Below are positions 8,960 through 17,696 of a stretch of 64,000 bases of DNA, one piece after another. The DNA is from Algicola sagamiensis DSM 14643 (lineage in GTDB: Bacteria > Pseudomonadota > Gammaproteobacteria > Enterobacterales > Alteromonadaceae). The translations under genes were made by a program, and so were the position numbers. Position 1 is the stretch's first letter; the number at the start of each line of letters is the position of its first letter. The notes below the pieces were generated by a model. It was not told the origin of the DNA. It made no database searches and saw only the letters and a program-made list of their open reading frames with translations. The DNA lies in contig NZ_KB894502.1 in NCBI RefSeq assembly GCF_000374485.1, forward strand, positions 91,305 through 155,304. Reading direction: 5' to 3'.

Positions 8960-9793
8960 ATGCAGCAAGCACAAGACATATCTTTGAGCCCAACCTATGT
9001 TCTCAGTGACTTTGAGTTTCATGAAGTAAGACGGATTTTTTTTGAGAGAACAGGGATCAACTTAGCTGATGATAAACAGGCACTCATTGTTTCTCGACTT
9101 GGTAAACGGTTAAGACATTTTGGATTATCGACCTTTACTGAGTATGTGGTTCTTTTAGAAGACAAAAAACATGGGACTGAAGTCAGCCAATTTGTTGACT
9201 GTTTAACCACCCATGAAACCTCCTTTTTCCGTGAAAAACATCAATTCGATACAATGCTCGAAATGCGAGATGAAATCATGAGTTGGCAAAAACCAGTTCG
9301 TGTATGGAGTGCAGCGAGTTCTACAGGAGAAGAAACCTATACCATTGCGATGATCATGTCAGAAATTATCGGCTATACAGGATGGGAAGTCGTCGGGAGT
9401 GATATTTCTGAGGGGGTGATTTCTTCTGCAAAGAAAGGCGAATATAACTTGGCTTCTAACCGCCAAATGCCCTCTTTTTATTTTGATAAATATTGTCGAA
9501 CATTAACGACAGGGGATCATTTCAAAATAAGCTCTTCAATACGAGACAATGTCTCCTTTACCGTCGCCAATTTGATGAACCCAAATTCTCACCTTGGACA
9601 ATTCAACATTATTCTCTTGAGAAATGTTTTGATTTATTTTGCGGATGATATTCGAAAAATGCTGATACAAAATGTAAAGCAGCACCTTGCACCTGGTGGG
9701 TTATTGCTTTTGGGGCATTCCGAGATACTTGAAGCACGCGGTGATGACGTGGAGCATCTTGGAAAAGGGATTTATCGTAAGCGAAGCGATTGA
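8960..9793 (+). CDS. cheR: CheR chemotaxis glutamate methyltransferase
   Basis: A 277-residue S-adenosylmethionine-dependent methyltransferase that methylates glutamates of chemoreceptors during adaptation. The N-terminal helical domain (about 1-75, FEFHEVRRIFFERTGINL) is followed by LTTHETSFFREKHQF, the SAM-binding loop VWSAASSTGEETYTIAM, the DISEGVISSAKKGEY strand and ILLRNVLIYF, all standard for CheR. cheB follows 4 bp downstream, so the methylation/demethylation pair is co-expressed. No cheA, cheW or cheY is in the window. A receptor ending in a CheR-tether-like motif lies 8 kb further on. Length and motifs are typical. Confidence 0.96.
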   Translation: MQQAQDISLSPTYVLSDFEFHEVRRIFFERTGINLADDKQALIVSRLGKRLRHFGLSTFTEYVVLLEDKKHGTEVSQFVDCLTTHETSFFREKHQFDTMLEMRDEIMSWQKPVRVWSAASSTGEETYTIAMIMSEIIGYTGWEVVGSDISEGVISSAKKGEYNLASNRQMPSFYFDKYCRTLTTGDHFKISSSIRDNVSFTVANLMNPNSHLGQFNIILLRNVLIYFADDIRKMLIQNVKQHLAPGGLLLLGHSEILEARGDDVEHLGKGIYRKRSD

Positions 9794-9797
9794 ATGT

Positions 9798-10943
9798 ATG
9801 GGGCAAGCTGAGAAAGTTAAAGTAATGATTGTTGATGACTCAGCGGTTGTCAGACAAGTGCTTGGTGATTTGCTCACTCAAGATGAGATGATTGAGGTCG
9901 TCGCAAAAGCACAGGATCCAATCATCGCAAAGCGAAAACTTGATGCAATTCAAGTCGATGTCATTATCCTTGATGTCAATATGCCAAGAATGGATGGGAT
10001 CACGTTCTTGAAAGAATTGATGAAAGAGAAGCCCATTCCGACAATCGTCTGTTCTACTGAAACGGAAAGAGGCTCGGAGACCTCACTTGAAGCACTGGCC
10101 GCGGGTGCTGTTGATGTAATGTGTAAGCCGAAGTTTGATCTTCGAGAGTATTTCGAATCTCAATCCCGCCAAATGATCAATGCTGTGAAGTTAGCCGCTT
10201 CGAGTAAAGTCCAACTCATGAAAAAAGAGCTGTCTATTTCAGGGGAGAAAGCCGGGTCAAAAGAAGTGAAGCGATCAGAGACAGCTTCACAATCGGAGAC
10301 AACAGATAACAAGGGGTGTTCCAAAGACTTTACGCCTTTCCCTACCAATATGCCTTCCGAAAAATTAATTGTGATTGGCGCTTCAACCGGAGGAACACAA
10401 GCGATAGAAGTATTGTTGAGACAGCTTGCTGCCTATTGCTATGGGATTGTTATTGTTCAACATATGCCGGAGCGTTTTACCAGCCCATTTGCAGATCGAT
10501 TGAATCATGTATTGAGTCATCATGTGATTGAAGCAAAAGGTGACGAAACTATCTATCCGGGCCAGGTCTATATTGCGCCAGGCCATACACATTTACAGGT
10601 TGTGCGACAAGGTCACAGTTTTAAAACAAAGCTACATGATGGACCGCTCGTCAATCGGCACAAGCCGTCTGTTGATGTACTTTTTCGCTCAGTTGCGCAG
10701 GAAGTGGGGCGAGATGCTATGGGCGTGATCCTGACGGGAATGGGTAATGATGGTGCAAAAGGGATGTTACAGATGAAAGAAGAAGGTGCTTTCAACATTG
10801 CGCAAAGTGAAGAGAGCTCGACAGTTTTTGGTATGCCAAAAGAAGCCATTAACTCAGGTGCTGTTGATATTGTGGGGGATTTGGGAGAAATCGCGCAACA
10901 GGTCATGCATTTTACGCACCGTAAGGGAAAGCTAACACACTAG
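9798..10943 (+). CDS. cheB: CheB chemotaxis response regulator protein-glutamate methylesterase/deamidase
   Basis: A 381-residue CheB. The N-terminal receiver domain carries VDDSAVVRQ and the phosphoacceptor D59 in ILDVNMP; a linker of about 60 residues, rich in Lys, Ser and Glu, leads to the methylesterase domain. The catalytic triad is S196 (GASTGG), H222 (VQHMPERF) and D318 (GMGNDGAKG); the spacings 26 and 96 are the same as in E. coli CheB. The start at 9798 was chosen because the receiver begins at once and it lies just past the cheR stop; the reading frame extends upstream inside cheR but that part is not CheB-like. It reverses CheR methylation and is activated by phosphorylation from CheA, not encoded here. 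Confidence 0.96.
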   Translation: MGQAEKVKVMIVDDSAVVRQVLGDLLTQDEMIEVVAKAQDPIIAKRKLDAIQVDVIILDVNMPRMDGITFLKELMKEKPIPTIVCSTETERGSETSLEALAAGAVDVMCKPKFDLREYFESQSRQMINAVKLAASSKVQLMKKELSISGEKAGSKEVKRSETASQSETTDNKGCSKDFTPFPTNMPSEKLIVIGASTGGTQAIEVLLRQLAAYCYGIVIVQHMPERFTSPFADRLNHVLSHHVIEAKGDETIYPGQVYIAPGHTHLQVVRQGHSFKTKLHDGPLVNRHKPSVDVLFRSVAQEVGRDAMGVILTGMGNDGAKGMLQMKEEGAFNIAQSEESSTVFGMPKEAINSGAVDIVGDLGEIAQQVMHFTHRKGKLTH

Positions 10944-11000
10944 TGATTCAGTAATTTGAAGTGAGTTGCGAAGGAGTGTAATTGATTATTGGAGGTTGTG

Positions 11001-11462
11001 ATGGAAGCGGGTTATTTCTTTCAGTCTATGATGTTTGACATAAAGGTGGGTGAGGATCAGGAGACCAACCCTGGATGCTATGGACAAGTATTGGCTGAAT
11101 GGTTGTGTGAGAAGTTGAAAGCCTATTATCCAGATGCGGATGTTGTTCCAGAGGATTGGGGCTGGTGTGTCATGTGTTCTTGTGAGGATTTTTTGCTTTG
11201 GGTTGGTTGTGGTGCGATGCAAACGGAAGAGTCTCTTGCACATTATGATGAAAAAGCCCCCCCCAAAGGCGAAGCCGTTGTTTGGCATGCTTTCCCTCAT
11301 GTAGAAGTGCCATTTTTTATGTTTGAGACTCGATTTCGTCAATGGACTGGGGCTATCGATTTAGATGGACCATTGAAGGAGCTAGATACGCGTCTGCAAA
11401 CGATTTTAAATTCAGAAGAGCGTATTCAATTTTGTGAACAACCTGAAAACTCATTTCATTAG
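11001..11462 (+). CDS. Conserved cytoplasmic protein of unknown function
   Basis: A 153-residue acidic, tryptophan-rich protein. ATG 11001 follows a GGAGG Shine-Dalgarno by 5 nt. Segments NPGCYGQVLAEWLCEKL and PEDWGWCVMCSCEDFLLWVGCG look like a conserved core; I believe a family with the NPGxYGxxLAEWL...PEDWGWCV pattern occurs in proteobacteria, but I cannot name it. No signal peptide or membrane segment. It lies 57 bp after cheB on the same strand and before the chaperone/effector pair, with no obvious functional link to either. Confidence 0.75.
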   Translation: MEAGYFFQSMMFDIKVGEDQETNPGCYGQVLAEWLCEKLKAYYPDADVVPEDWGWCVMCSCEDFLLWVGCGAMQTEESLAHYDEKAPPKGEAVVWHAFPHVEVPFFMFETRFRQWTGAIDLDGPLKELDTRLQTILNSEERIQFCEQPENSFH

Positions 11463-11601
11463 TTACGTTAAAGGCACATGGAAGTGACGAAGCATTAACT
11501 AATTTCTCAATTTACTGATCCAAATCAAACAAATCTATGATAGAGTTTGTGTCTCTTTTTTGGGGTCTCAAATGAGAACTGATTTGTTTTTTGAGGTGCA
11601 A

Positions 11602-12015
11602 ATGATGATTCAAGTGATCTTTCAAGAGTTAGCCCAACGATGGGGTGTTGAAATACCAGCTGACGCTGATGCGATCCAAGTTACTGATCATGAATCGAAT
11701 CATTGGCAAATCGAAATATCAGAGAACGCCTCTCTACTAACTGTTTTCACAACACTTTTGACGAATATTCAATCCGATGATCAGGAATACTGGTTGAAAA
11801 TGAATGCAGATCGGGAAAGGATGAATTTGGCTTGGATCGGACAAAGTGGTGAAAATTTGATCTTGGGTGCATCCATTCCTCTTGAAGCCATCGATGCAAT
11901 CGCTCTGGAAAACCTTGTTGCTCACTTAAAACAACTCAAATCAGATCTATTTGCTTTATCAACAAAGCCAGTCTCTAAAATAGACATGTCCATTCCATAC
12001 ACGCAATACATTTAA
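11602..12015 (+). CDS. CesT/SycE-type type III secretion chaperone-like protein
   Basis: A 137-residue small acidic protein with the layout of class I type III secretion chaperones: an N-terminal amphipathic helix (IQVIFQELAQRWGVEI), a beta-meander (WQIEISENASLLTVFTTL, YWLKMNADRERMNLAWIGQ, NLILGASIPL), and a C-terminal dimer helix (ALENLVAHLKQLKSDLFAL). The LxLNxxRxxxxxAWI...LxLxxxIPL pattern is characteristic of that fold. Such dimers bind the first 50-100 residues of one effector and pilot it to the secretion ATPase. The gene just downstream, 24 bp away, encodes a protein with a disordered N-terminus, as expected of a client. Start 11602 has GAGGTG 5 nt upstream; 11572 is an alternative. 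Assignment is by pattern, not by search. Confidence 0.7.
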   Translation: MMIQVIFQELAQRWGVEIPADADAIQVTDHESNHWQIEISENASLLTVFTTLLTNIQSDDQEYWLKMNADRERMNLAWIGQSGENLILGASIPLEAIDAIALENLVAHLKQLKSDLFALSTKPVSKIDMSIPYTQYI

Positions 12016-12039
12016 CTCAATAAAATCAATAAGAAAAAA

Positions 12040-12741
12040 ATGATGCCAACAGTTACAGCCGTTTCACCACGAAAAGTTCAGGCCCCCTTAAATTCCTCAG
12101 GAAATGGGTCAGTCAAAAGTATATCGAAAACCTCTCCACAGCTGGGTGTTCCACAAGGTCAGTTCTTATCAGCTCATGGGGATCCGCTACAAGTCTCACA
12201 GGTTGGTACTGTCTCAAAAAAGGATATTTCTGTTCTGAAAGAATTGATATTTCAACATCCAAAAATAAAGCGCTTTATCGAAGAACCAAAGGACAATTGT
12301 AGTAATGCAGCTCAGGTAGTTGGTGAATGCCTCAAAGAATTGGGAGTACCGTATCAATATCGTGGATTTATGCTCATGCCACCTGCTGTTGAACTCACCA
12401 AAATCACCAATGGGGGTGATAATCATATAGTTGTGATTGCTGAGTTGGGTCAGAAAAAAGTGATGATCGATCCCACAATGCACCAGTTTCGCCATATAGA
12501 AGAGCCATTCTGTGAGACTGAAGAAAAGTGGTTCCAAACGTTCGAGCGATTTTGGGGGGCTTTTCCCCACAAGAAAGCTATCAAATATCAGGATTTTCAT
12601 ACCATCGATGAGTGTGTTCGTAAAACAGGTGGATTTGAGTCATTTACATCATTTGAAGCAAACTGGCTCCATCGACCTGCATGGTTCTCCAATCTATGGG
12701 CGCAGGGAAATCACCTGGCTAAGCAACGACATTCCATTTAA
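12040..12741 (+). CDS. Candidate type III effector with papain-like Cys-His-Asp (deamidase/protease) domain
   Basis: A 233-residue protein. Residues 1-60 are rich in Ser, Pro, Gln and Val and lack a signal peptide, like an effector secretion and chaperone-binding segment. Residues 80-150 show a papain-fold triad: C87 in DNCSNAAQVV, H129 in GDNHIVVIA and D144 in VMIDPT. The 42- and 15-residue spacings are close to the Cys1165/His1205/Asp1220 triad of Pasteurella multocida toxin, a Gln deamidase of G proteins, and the His-Asp spacing equals that of Shigella OspI. A C-terminal aromatic region (FWGAFPHKK, NWLHRPAWF) is unique. The gene follows the chaperone-like gene, with a probable terminator after it. 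Deamidase versus protease cannot be decided; the substrate is unknown. Confidence 0.65.
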   Translation: MMPTVTAVSPRKVQAPLNSSGNGSVKSISKTSPQLGVPQGQFLSAHGDPLQVSQVGTVSKKDISVLKELIFQHPKIKRFIEEPKDNCSNAAQVVGECLKELGVPYQYRGFMLMPPAVELTKITNGGDNHIVVIAELGQKKVMIDPTMHQFRHIEEPFCETEEKWFQTFERFWGAFPHKKAIKYQDFHTIDECVRKTGGFESFTSFEANWLHRPAWFSNLWAQGNHLAKQRHSI

Positions 12742-12746
12742 TTTGG

Positions 12747-12772
12747 GGCCATTAATTGGCCTTTATTATTCT
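12747..12772 (+). terminator. Intrinsic terminator after the candidate effector
   Basis: GGCCA (12747-12751), TTAAT loop, TGGCC (12757-12761), followed directly by TTTATTATTCTT. It starts 5 bp after the stop codon, so the chaperone/effector unit probably ends here. Confidence 0.65.
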
Positions 12773-13060
12773 TAACCTTTTCATGCTTGACCTTTTTTCA
12801 CTTTTGACACTAACGCTGTTGCCTTGTTTCAGGTGTAGTCTTCAACTGTTTATTTGAAGAGAAGATTTCTCATTCAAATGTCTCAACCTTTGATACAACC
12901 AAATTCGTATTTTAAACATTCTTTGATTTAGATTCAGTTTCTGTTCATTTTTCTGTGTTTAGTATCATTCGGTTTTTTCACATTAAAGAATGAAAATTTT
13001 TTCTTTTTCATAACTTTGATGGATAAAAACCTCAATAATAAAAATACGAAGAAAGTAAAA
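12773..13060. other. AT-rich spacer before the prolyl oligopeptidase
   Basis: About 290 bp of AT-rich sequence with long A/T runs (around 12990-13060) that should contain the promoter of the next gene. I see no additional gene, repeat or clear operator. Confidence 0.4.
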
Positions 13061-15214
13061 ATGATGAATAACATGACAACTGCCACACGACTATCAAGGT
13101 CAATTCTACTCGGCATGCTTTGTAGTATCAGCTATGTGCAAGCAAGCACTCCAATCTGTGAGGCTCCGCCAGAAGAAGATCCATTTCGCTGCTTAGAATC
13201 TCCAAATGATGAGAATGCACGCCGATGGGCAATCCAGCAAACGACACTGACCAAAACCTTTTTCGAAGGACGCGAAAATTTCACAACATTAAAAGATGAT
13301 CTTGCAAAGGTGATGAAGTCAGATCTCACCATTGCTAGAGAGCATGGAGGATATATTTACAACCTATGGACTGACTCAAGTGAACATATTCAAGGCTTGC
13401 TAAGAAAAACAACAATTGCAAGTTACCGGACAACAACCCCTCAGTGGGAAACCGTGTTAGATATGGATGCGCTATCTCGCAAAGAGGGCAAAAAGCAAAA
13501 ATTGATACGAATGGAATGCCTAGAAGGTACTTCGAAATGCTTATTCAGCATTCGCCAAGAAGGCAGTGGATACAAAGCGGCTATTCGTGAATTTGATTTA
13601 AACACAGGTGAGTTTGTTGTCGATAATGGTTTTCAAATTCCGGAAGCAACCATGAGTCGTGCTTCTTGGGTTGATGAAAATACATTACTTGTTTCTCCAA
13701 CGGTTCGTCAAGAAGATATCTCTTTCGCGAAGTGCCCGTTGTCGGTACAAAAGTGGGAAAGAGGACAGTCACTTTCTTCTGCCACGGATATTTATCGTCG
13801 GGCACGTTCTGCAATGAGCCATCCTGTTCGGATCAATACAGCAGCGAAACCAGTCATGCTCATCAGGGATTTATCGACCATCCAGCAAAGTGATTATTAC
13901 TTGCTCAATGTAAAACTTGAAAAAACAAAACTACCACTACCAACAAGTGCATTTATAGAAGGCCATTTGTCTGGACAGTTTATTGTGTCGTTGAAGGATA
14001 ACTGGGAAGTTTTAGGACAGTCATATCAGTCTGGAGAAATTGTCAGTGTTCAACTCAATCCGGATAATGCATCTCAAATCAAGTCTGTATACTCCGTCTG
14101 GAAACCAACAAATGCACAAGCGATTTATCAGTTGAGTTACTTCAATCAGGGCATATTGATTAACTACTTAGAACATGTGAAAGGGCAACTGAAGTATTTG
14201 AAATGGAACGCTGGCACTTCAACCTGGGAAACAAAAAGCCTAGGGCTACCTGCAAATAAGCACTACACCATCAATAAAAAACATAGTACATCGATTACTG
14301 CGAATACGGACGCCGATCATTTTTACTTTTACGAAGAAGATTTTCTGACACCAAGAAAATACTATCGATACACAGTGGATGGTGGTTATGATTTACTGAA
14401 GCAGCTCCCTGCGGCATTCGATGCATCCGCTTATAAAATTGAGCAACACTTCACACCATCCAATGATGGCACACGGATTCCTTATTTTGTGGTGATGAAA
14501 AAGGATGCATCACTGAATGGCCAAAACCCGACTGTTCTCTATGGTTACGGCGGTTTTGGGGAATCGAAACTACCTGAATACCATAAGCACCTAGGCAAAG
14601 CTTGGCTCGAAAAAGGTGGTGTCTATGTGCTTGCAAATATCCGGGGTGGTGGGGAGTATGGGCCACGATGGCATCATGCTGCACGGGTCAAGAACCGTCA
14701 TAAGTCTTTTGAAGATTTTGAGTCTGTTGCACGTGATCTAGTCAAAAGAAAAATCACTTCTGCGAGTAAGCTTGGGATCTTAGGTGTAAGCAATGGCGGG
14801 CTTCTCGTTGGAGCAACCTTGATGCGTCATCCAGAACTTTATGGTGCAGCGGCGAGCTTAGTTCCTGTGCTAGATATGAAGCGTTCACCGTATATTGCGA
14901 AAGGTGCCGGTTATTATGGGGAGTTTGGGAACCCAGCAAAGATTTGGAACTATATGCGAACCTACTCACCATATCACAATGTTCGTGAAGATGCGACGTA
15001 TCCGAAAGTCTTGATGATGTGCTCAACCAGTGATGTGGTTGTAGGACCAGCGCATGCAAGAAAAATGACGGCATTGCTCCAATCAAAAGGACATGAAGTC
15101 TGGTTCTTCGAGTCAGAAAATGGCGGTCACGCACTTGGACAGAATACGCAGGATTATGCATATAAAGAAGCGCTTGTTTATCAGTATTTCGAGAAGATGT
15201 TAATGGAAGACTAA
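13061..15214 (+). CDS. Prolyl oligopeptidase family (S9A) serine peptidase, exported
   Basis: A 717-residue S9A prolyl oligopeptidase, cutting short peptides after proline. An N-terminal signal peptide (SILLGMLCSISYVQA) implies periplasmic location. The N-terminal and central part forms the beta-propeller lid; the C-terminal alpha/beta-hydrolase domain starts near VLYGYGGFG and RGGGEYGPRWH. Catalytic triad: S577 in GVSNGG, D658 in TSDVVVGP and H690 in NGGHALG. The ATG at 13061 was preferred over 13019 because it gives a normal signal peptide; 13019 would add 14 Lys/Asn-rich residues. A strong terminator follows, so it is monocistronic. Confidence 0.93.
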   Translation: MMNNMTTATRLSRSILLGMLCSISYVQASTPICEAPPEEDPFRCLESPNDENARRWAIQQTTLTKTFFEGRENFTTLKDDLAKVMKSDLTIAREHGGYIYNLWTDSSEHIQGLLRKTTIASYRTTTPQWETVLDMDALSRKEGKKQKLIRMECLEGTSKCLFSIRQEGSGYKAAIREFDLNTGEFVVDNGFQIPEATMSRASWVDENTLLVSPTVRQEDISFAKCPLSVQKWERGQSLSSATDIYRRARSAMSHPVRINTAAKPVMLIRDLSTIQQSDYYLLNVKLEKTKLPLPTSAFIEGHLSGQFIVSLKDNWEVLGQSYQSGEIVSVQLNPDNASQIKSVYSVWKPTNAQAIYQLSYFNQGILINYLEHVKGQLKYLKWNAGTSTWETKSLGLPANKHYTINKKHSTSITANTDADHFYFYEEDFLTPRKYYRYTVDGGYDLLKQLPAAFDASAYKIEQHFTPSNDGTRIPYFVVMKKDASLNGQNPTVLYGYGGFGESKLPEYHKHLGKAWLEKGGVYVLANIRGGGEYGPRWHHAARVKNRHKSFEDFESVARDLVKRKITSASKLGILGVSNGGLLVGATLMRHPELYGAAASLVPVLDMKRSPYIAKGAGYYGEFGNPAKIWNYMRTYSPYHNVREDATYPKVLMMCSTSDVVVGPAHARKMTALLQSKGHEVWFFESENGGHALGQNTQDYAYKEALVYQYFEKMLMED

Positions 15215-15225
15215 GAAGACATGGT

Positions 15226-15254
15226 AAAACCTCAGCAGATTGCTGGGGTTTTTT
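15226..15254 (+). terminator. Intrinsic terminator after the prolyl oligopeptidase
   Basis: Stem AACCTCAGCA / TGCTGGGGTT with a 3-nt loop and a T6 run. It starts 12 bp past the stop codon. Classic rho-independent terminator. Confidence 0.88.
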
Positions 15255-15393
15255 CTGTCCATGGCACAAATCGAAAGATACTTTGTGAGATAGAGCGACT
15301 ACTATTTCGTTAAAAGATTTTTACTTATCTTCACAGCTTATTGATTTAATGGAATAATACGGCCTCAAATCAAAAGGAAGAGGTCAGAATAAG

Positions 15394-16578
15394 ATGGGAA
15401 AACCCGCCGCAACACTCACACATATGCACGTTTGCCCCAAAGTTGAACCCGGACCCGTCCCCCATGTCGGTGGGCCAATCGTACAAGGTTCGCCAGATGT
15501 ATCCATCGGAGGTCTCCCTGCTGCGCGTAAAGGCGATAAGGTCGTTTGTGTTGGCCCGCCAGATACAATCAATAGTGGTTCCTCGGGTGTCTTTATCAAT
15601 GGAAAGCCTGCTGCCAGAATGGGCGACTCGACAGAGCATGGCGGCAAGATCTTTGTTGGTAATACGACGGTGATCATTGGTGAAAAAGGGATCGTCACGT
15701 CGGTAAATACCGCTGCAATGGAACTAAAAAAGGTTGAGCCGACAGGCCTTACAGACGCGAAACAAAAACTTGCACAGTCAAGAGAGAAAATCAAAGCAGA
15801 AGGGTACAGCCCAAAATACTCCGATGAAGAGCTAGAACATCAAGTCACCTTCTGTGATGTCGCCAGTGAGCGATATCATGTTCGGTTTATGGAAGCTGAG
15901 TTCCTAGTCAACAAATGGGATAGTCCTGATGAACCGTTGAGCGGCCTTATGGGCGGGCCTGTTTATTTGAATGGAGAAACAGAACAAGGAGTTCGTTACT
16001 GGTCAACAACATTTGACCAACTTGAAGATGCAGATACCTGTCCAGAGATCATTTGTAAGAAACTTGGATTGGATTACAAACCTGAGCAAGAATATTGCCT
16101 TCTCATCGTAGATACAGAAAAATCAAAAGAAATATCAGGGACAGTCAGCTTCGTTCCAACCTTTGATAATATGGTGGAATTTGCGGATAACAAGTTAGCA
16201 CATAAATTTGATGAAGGTGTTGTAGAAGAAATAATGACGCCCGAGTATCAGGATGAGTTCGGCGAACTTTACAGAAATTCAGATGATCAAGATGCATTGT
16301 GGAATAAAAAAGGTTTAGCTGCATTTGTAATTGAGCATGATCTTTCTGAAGATGAAGAAGGATTGTTCAGGAATAGAATGGCAATTTATGGAAATATGGG
16401 CGCGAATGAAGACTTTCTTGGTACAGGAATAACCAAAAATAATAACCCCAATGTCGATCAAGACCTTGGTGTGGTAGAGACCTTCAATGTGGATCATACA
16501 CCCTTAAAGTTGTCCCAGCTAAAAGAAGCTGGTGCAATTGAAATATTCAATGTGATAAAACCGGTGGGAGAAGGATAG
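15394..16578 (+). CDS. PAAR-domain protein with C-terminal candidate toxin domain (type VI secretion cargo)
   Basis: A 394-residue protein. Residues 1-95 form a PAAR domain: THMHVCP, glycine/proline turns GGPIVQGSPDVSIGGLPAAR, DGPP-like VGPPDTI, NGKPAARMGDSTEHGG and FVGNTTVIIG. PAAR proteins cap the VgrG spike of the type VI secretion system and carry fused effectors. After a basic linker (about 100-150), the remaining 240 residues (from LEHQVTFCDVA to IKPVGEG) match no domain I recognise; they are acidic, with cysteines at several sites, and end in a region mentioning NVDHTPLKLSQLKEAG. RBS AGAGG precedes the ATG. The next gene starts 3 bp after the stop. The C-terminal part is therefore a candidate effector domain; no toxin motif is proven. 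Confidence 0.82.
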   Translation: MGKPAATLTHMHVCPKVEPGPVPHVGGPIVQGSPDVSIGGLPAARKGDKVVCVGPPDTINSGSSGVFINGKPAARMGDSTEHGGKIFVGNTTVIIGEKGIVTSVNTAAMELKKVEPTGLTDAKQKLAQSREKIKAEGYSPKYSDEELEHQVTFCDVASERYHVRFMEAEFLVNKWDSPDEPLSGLMGGPVYLNGETEQGVRYWSTTFDQLEDADTCPEIICKKLGLDYKPEQEYCLLIVDTEKSKEISGTVSFVPTFDNMVEFADNKLAHKFDEGVVEEIMTPEYQDEFGELYRNSDDQDALWNKKGLAAFVIEHDLSEDEEGLFRNRMAIYGNMGANEDFLGTGITKNNNPNVDQDLGVVETFNVDHTPLKLSQLKEAGAIEIFNVIKPVGEG

Positions 16579-16581
16579 GCA

Positions 16582-17097
16582 ATGATTAATGAAGATGTAG
16601 TTGAAATACCAAAAATTACTCACCATACAAAAATTCCACAAGAATTTAATTTGCTGGGGACGTACCCAAGCTTTCATGATCCAGATGATAAAGATTTCTT
16701 TTTTAAATATAAAAACTCACATTTGGTCGTTTGGAGTTATTTGGAAACCAAAAAAAGATATATTACTTCTCAGGATGAATTCCCGCTAAAGATCCTTCCT
16801 TGGGTTTTAATTCAACTCGGACGTTTTGATAGGCCCGAATCTCAAGGAGGAATACCTTCAGATCAAATCTCGGATGTGATGGAGCTTGATGGTGAGACAG
16901 TTGGAATTGCTGTCGGTCCGTGTATGGGGGGACCAAACATTCCAGGTTATGATGTATGGAATCGTTCAAGAAGGATAAAACCTAATTCAAGAGTATTTCA
17001 AAACTTCGTTATGCCAACCCCATGGCTACAAGGTGGCTTCTTAGACTTTTGGGAGTCACTCACCCACAAGGTGTATCCAAATGGGTGGACGTTCTAA
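16582..17097 (+). CDS. Gene coupled to the PAAR protein; candidate immunity or accessory protein
   Basis: A 171-residue protein with no signal peptide or membrane segment. Its ATG lies 3 bp after the PAAR gene stop, so the two are translationally coupled. It is tryptophan- and proline-rich (HLVVWSYLE, LPWVLIQLG, GPCMGGPNIPGYDVWNR, MPTPWLQGGFLDFWES) and is not recognisable to me. Position directly after a PAAR effector suggests a cognate immunity protein; a cytoplasmic location would imply a toxin acting in the cytoplasm. It could instead be an adaptor or part of an unusual effector. No neighbour of the type VI machinery is in the window. Confidence 0.75.
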   Translation: MINEDVVEIPKITHHTKIPQEFNLLGTYPSFHDPDDKDFFFKYKNSHLVVWSYLETKKRYITSQDEFPLKILPWVLIQLGRFDRPESQGGIPSDQISDVMELDGETVGIAVGPCMGGPNIPGYDVWNRSRRIKPNSRVFQNFVMPTPWLQGGFLDFWESLTHKVYPNGWTF

Positions 17098-17105
17098 TTT
17101 AGTTT

Positions 17106-17125
17106 GCCGCAGGGTACCCTGCGGC
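17106..17125. terminator. Perfect palindrome between convergent genes
   Basis: GCCGCAGGGTACCCTGCGGC is a perfect 20-bp palindrome 9 bp after the stop of the PAAR-linked gene and 98 bp from the convergent hinT stop. It has no T-tract on either side, so it may be a transcript-end hairpin rather than a canonical terminator. Confidence 0.5.
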
Positions 17126-17222
17126 TCACATCTCACCCATTCACAATTTTTTCAACGGCTTCTTAGCCGGAAAGCTTTGCAGTTTAGACACGGATTGTCC
17201 ATGTCACACTGACTTACTTTGG

Positions 17223-17588
17223 TTAGGCTTTTAATTTTTCTGTATATGGTGGCCAGCCCATTGGTTTGCCAGCGAGAAAATGTAAATGAATATGAAATAC
17301 TGTTTGACCGCCATACTCATTGCAGTTCATGACAACACGGTAGCCTTGTGCGTCTACACCCAGTTCTTTTGCGATTTTCCCGGCAACAAAATGGAGGTGG
17401 CCAACAACCTCTCTATCCGTTTCGGTAATATCATTGATCGTTGCAATTGGCTGCTTTGGAATGATCAATAAATGTGTGGGTGCTTGTGGGTTAATATCCT
17501 TGAATGCGAGCGATAGTTCATCTTCGTAGACGATATCCGCAGGGATTTCGCGATTAATAATTTTGGTGAAAATTGTTTCGTTAGACAC
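17223..17588 (-). CDS. hinT: HIT family purine nucleoside phosphoramidase HinT
   Basis: A 121-residue HIT protein, hydrolysing adenosine phosphoramidates. Family features: TIFTKIINREIPADIVYEDE at the start (trimmed here), DINPQAPTHLLIIPK, and the histidine triad HIHLH at 99-103 in the context GQTVFHIHLHFLAGKPMGWPP, which is specific to the HinT branch. Full length. It converges on the PAAR-linked gene and lies downstream of the giant receptor gene on the same strand, separated from it by a terminator, so it is likely transcribed from its own promoter near 17600. Confidence 0.95.
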   Translation of the reverse strand: MSNETIFTKIINREIPADIVYEDELSLAFKDINPQAPTHLLIIPKQPIATINDITETDREVVGHLHFVAGKIAKELGVDAQGYRVVMNCNEYGGQTVFHIHLHFLAGKPMGWPPYTEKLKA

Positions 17589-17696
17589 AGCAATGCCTCA
17601 TCTTAGTTTTTCTCTGTAGAACACTTTTTTTGTAGAACAATAGTATCGCGACATCAGGTAGGATCAAGCGGATTTTAAAAATAGTTGCTGGATAAG

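Noticed and set aside
12214..12600. 128-codon minus-strand frame opposite the candidate effector
   Set aside because: Aromatic-rich shadow of an AT-rich coding gene; no family, and the effector frame on the plus strand has chaperone context and triad.
14754..15269. 171-codon minus-strand frame antisense to the prolyl oligopeptidase
   Set aside because: The S9A catalytic motifs are all on the plus strand; the antisense protein is composed of shadow-like residues and has no ribosome-binding site.
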